In this document: positions 62,945 to 64,000 of the stretch, piece after piece
How the letters are laid out: each line of letters opens with the position of its first letter
How positions within the stretch are numbered: position 1 is the stretch's first letter
Assembly (NCBI GenBank): GCA_016630955.3
Contig: CM050001.1
Span: 310,001 to 374,000, forward strand
Direction: 5' to 3'
Source: Didymella arachidicola
Taxonomy: Eukaryota > Ascomycota > Dothideomycetes > Pleosporales > Didymellaceae
Length of the DNA: 64,000 bases
Notes under the pieces: model-generated
Databases searched by the model: none
Seen by the model: only the letters and a program-made list of their open reading frames with translations
Told to the model about the DNA's origin: nothing
Program-made: the position numbers and the translations under genes

Positions 62945-64000
62945 ATGCTTCAGTCTCGATCGTTGGTTCTAGCTTCACTTTGGAGCGTACTACTCCACAG
63001 GGCCTTCTCAAGTCCAACCTCAAAAGTCGAGCTTGTCAAAAACCTGCAAGTCAGACAAGAGGCTCCTACAACACCACAATCGGATGCATGCGGGCTCATC
63101 GTCGATGATGTTAATGCAGGTTACGCCTACCACTACGCCATTAACGCATACGCCTGCTTGACCAGCGTACCGTTCAACGCTGCGGTAGCTACTCGATTCA
63201 TCAAGTACATCAATGAGAGCGTACAGTTTCAGAGTACACTTGCGTATCTGAAGGACCCACCAGCCGGTTATCAGCAGCCTGCCGTCGATATACTTTCCGA
63301 GCTCAGCAAGATTCAAAACAATGTAACGGCCCAGGTGTATCAGAATCAGTACCAGTTCGAAATAGATGTACAGCACCTATTCTACAAGGCTCATGATGCC
63401 CACCTCTACCTAAGTGGAGGCATCAATTCGGCTTTCACTTTCCTTGCACCATATTCTATCACAGCAGTATCAAAAGACGGCAAGAGCCTACCGCAGGTCT
63501 ACATTACTAACCAGATTAGAAATGCGAGCGTGAGCGATCCTGTTGCAATCGAGACCATCAACGGAGAAGGTGCAATCGAGTATCTGACGCGCCTTGCGAG
63601 CCTCAACGCTTTTGGCGGTATTGAACCGCACGCCGACTGGAACCAGCTTTTCAGTACTCCCGCACTCGAGACACAAGGAATTGGTAGCATCTGGGACAGT
63701 GGGATCAACTTCTATCCTGGAAATACTATCGAGCTTGTCATGGAAGATGGCACGGAATACCTCGATTACTGGCTTGCGTTGTGGAGAGAACCGTACAGGA
63801 CCGGCCCGCTCACTACCGGCGGTGATTTCTACAACTACTTTGTACTAGGATTGCTACCCGACTCCTATGATAATAGCGGCGACTTCTACAATGCGGCGTA
63901 CAACGTAACGCCGACGTCTTCTGGGCCTAGCAATGTCGATCTTATTGCCAACTCGTGGAAGAATGTCACTTCTGGCGCATACCCCGACCCCGATATTGCA
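62945..64000 (+). CDS. CPAF-like S41-family peptidase, N-terminal part (runs off the window)
   Basis: ATG 62945 opens a frame that is still open at the last base (352 codons). A signal peptide (MLQSRSLVLASLWSVLLHRA) precedes a mature N-terminus with DACGLIVDD. Then come VPFNAAVATRFIKYINESVQ, FQSTLAYLKDPPAGYQQPAVD, YKAHDAHLYLSGG (the His-containing segment of the CPAF-like N-terminal domain), IETINGEGAIEYLTRLAS and EPHADWNQLFSTPAL. This is the layout of fungal secreted CPAF/S41 proteins of about 700-800 aa. The catalytic Ser region lies beyond the window, so activity cannot be judged. Several N-x-S/T sites fit secretion. Confidence 0.88.
   Translation, partial: MLQSRSLVLASLWSVLLHRAFSSPTSKVELVKNLQVRQEAPTTPQSDACGLIVDDVNAGYAYHYAINAYACLTSVPFNAAVATRFIKYINESVQFQSTLAYLKDPPAGYQQPAVDILSELSKIQNNVTAQVYQNQYQFEIDVQHLFYKAHDAHLYLSGGINSAFTFLAPYSITAVSKDGKSLPQVYITNQIRNASVSDPVAIETINGEGAIEYLTRLASLNAFGGIEPHADWNQLFSTPALETQGIGSIWDSGINFYPGNTIELVMEDGTEYLDYWLALWREPYRTGPLTTGGDFYNYFVLGLLPDSYDNSGDFYNAAYNVTPTSSGPSNVDLIANSWKNVTSGAYPDPDIA

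Overview
The window is nuclear DNA of a filamentous ascomycete (Pezizomycotina; Dothideomycetes is my best guess, by inference only). Genes lie on both strands and carry short introns of about 46-60 nt with GT-AG borders. The content is typical of moulds: a CAP20-type perilipin, a HET-domain protein, a STAND NTPase, a Zn2Cys6 regulator, a CPAF-like S41 peptidase, Fot1/pogo transposons and C-to-T (RIP-like) damage in repeats. I see no CRISPR array, rRNA or bacterial operon.

Left arm (1-11.3 kb), housekeeping: RTG2-like retrograde regulator, RFT1 (N-glycan lipid-linked oligosaccharide translocation), a GNAT acetyltransferase, an alpha/beta hydrolase of the haloacetate dehalogenase/epoxide hydrolase type with a reading-frame conflict at its splice junction, SOF1 (18S rRNA processing) sharing a 250-bp promoter with ribosomal protein eL27, and a CAP20-like lipid-droplet perilipin.

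Transposon island (13.8-33.4 kb): seven complete DD35D Tc1/mariner-superfamily (Fot1/pogo) elements, each bounded by TA target duplications and terminal inverted repeats whose ends I could place to the base. Elements 3, 4, 5 and 6 stand back to back with only one shared TA between neighbours (18249-26454). They fall into two families: about 1.85 kb with a C-terminal CCHC knuckle (elements 1, 2, 6) and about 2.1 kb with a charged coiled-coil tail (elements 3, 4, 5, 7). Most are dead through TGG or CAA/CAG to stop changes. Element 5 has a full ORF but Asn in place of its first catalytic Asp; only element 7 looks complete. A tRNA-Asp(GTC) gene with a 14-nt intron and a divergent pair of cell-surface glycan genes (GT25 and Stealth/xylosylphosphotransferase type) lie between elements 6 and 7; both glycan genes show in-frame stops near their N-termini.

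Right arm (34-64 kb): a Zn2Cys6 regulator, a small predicted secreted protein, PET191/COA5 (cytochrome oxidase assembly) divergent from a TGL1-type steryl ester hydrolase, an SDR oxidoreductase, two small unknown genes, an EMP46/47-type lectin cargo receptor divergent from prohibitin-2, a TFIIIC tau55-like subunit, a PGAP4-like GPI-glycan glycosyltransferase, a conserved protein of unknown function, and a convergent HET / STAND NTPase pair that resembles fungal allorecognition loci. The window ends inside a CPAF-like S41 peptidase gene.

All calls come from reading the sequence. Family names are from recognised motifs, not from database searches; exon borders are inferred from splice signals and frame agreement.
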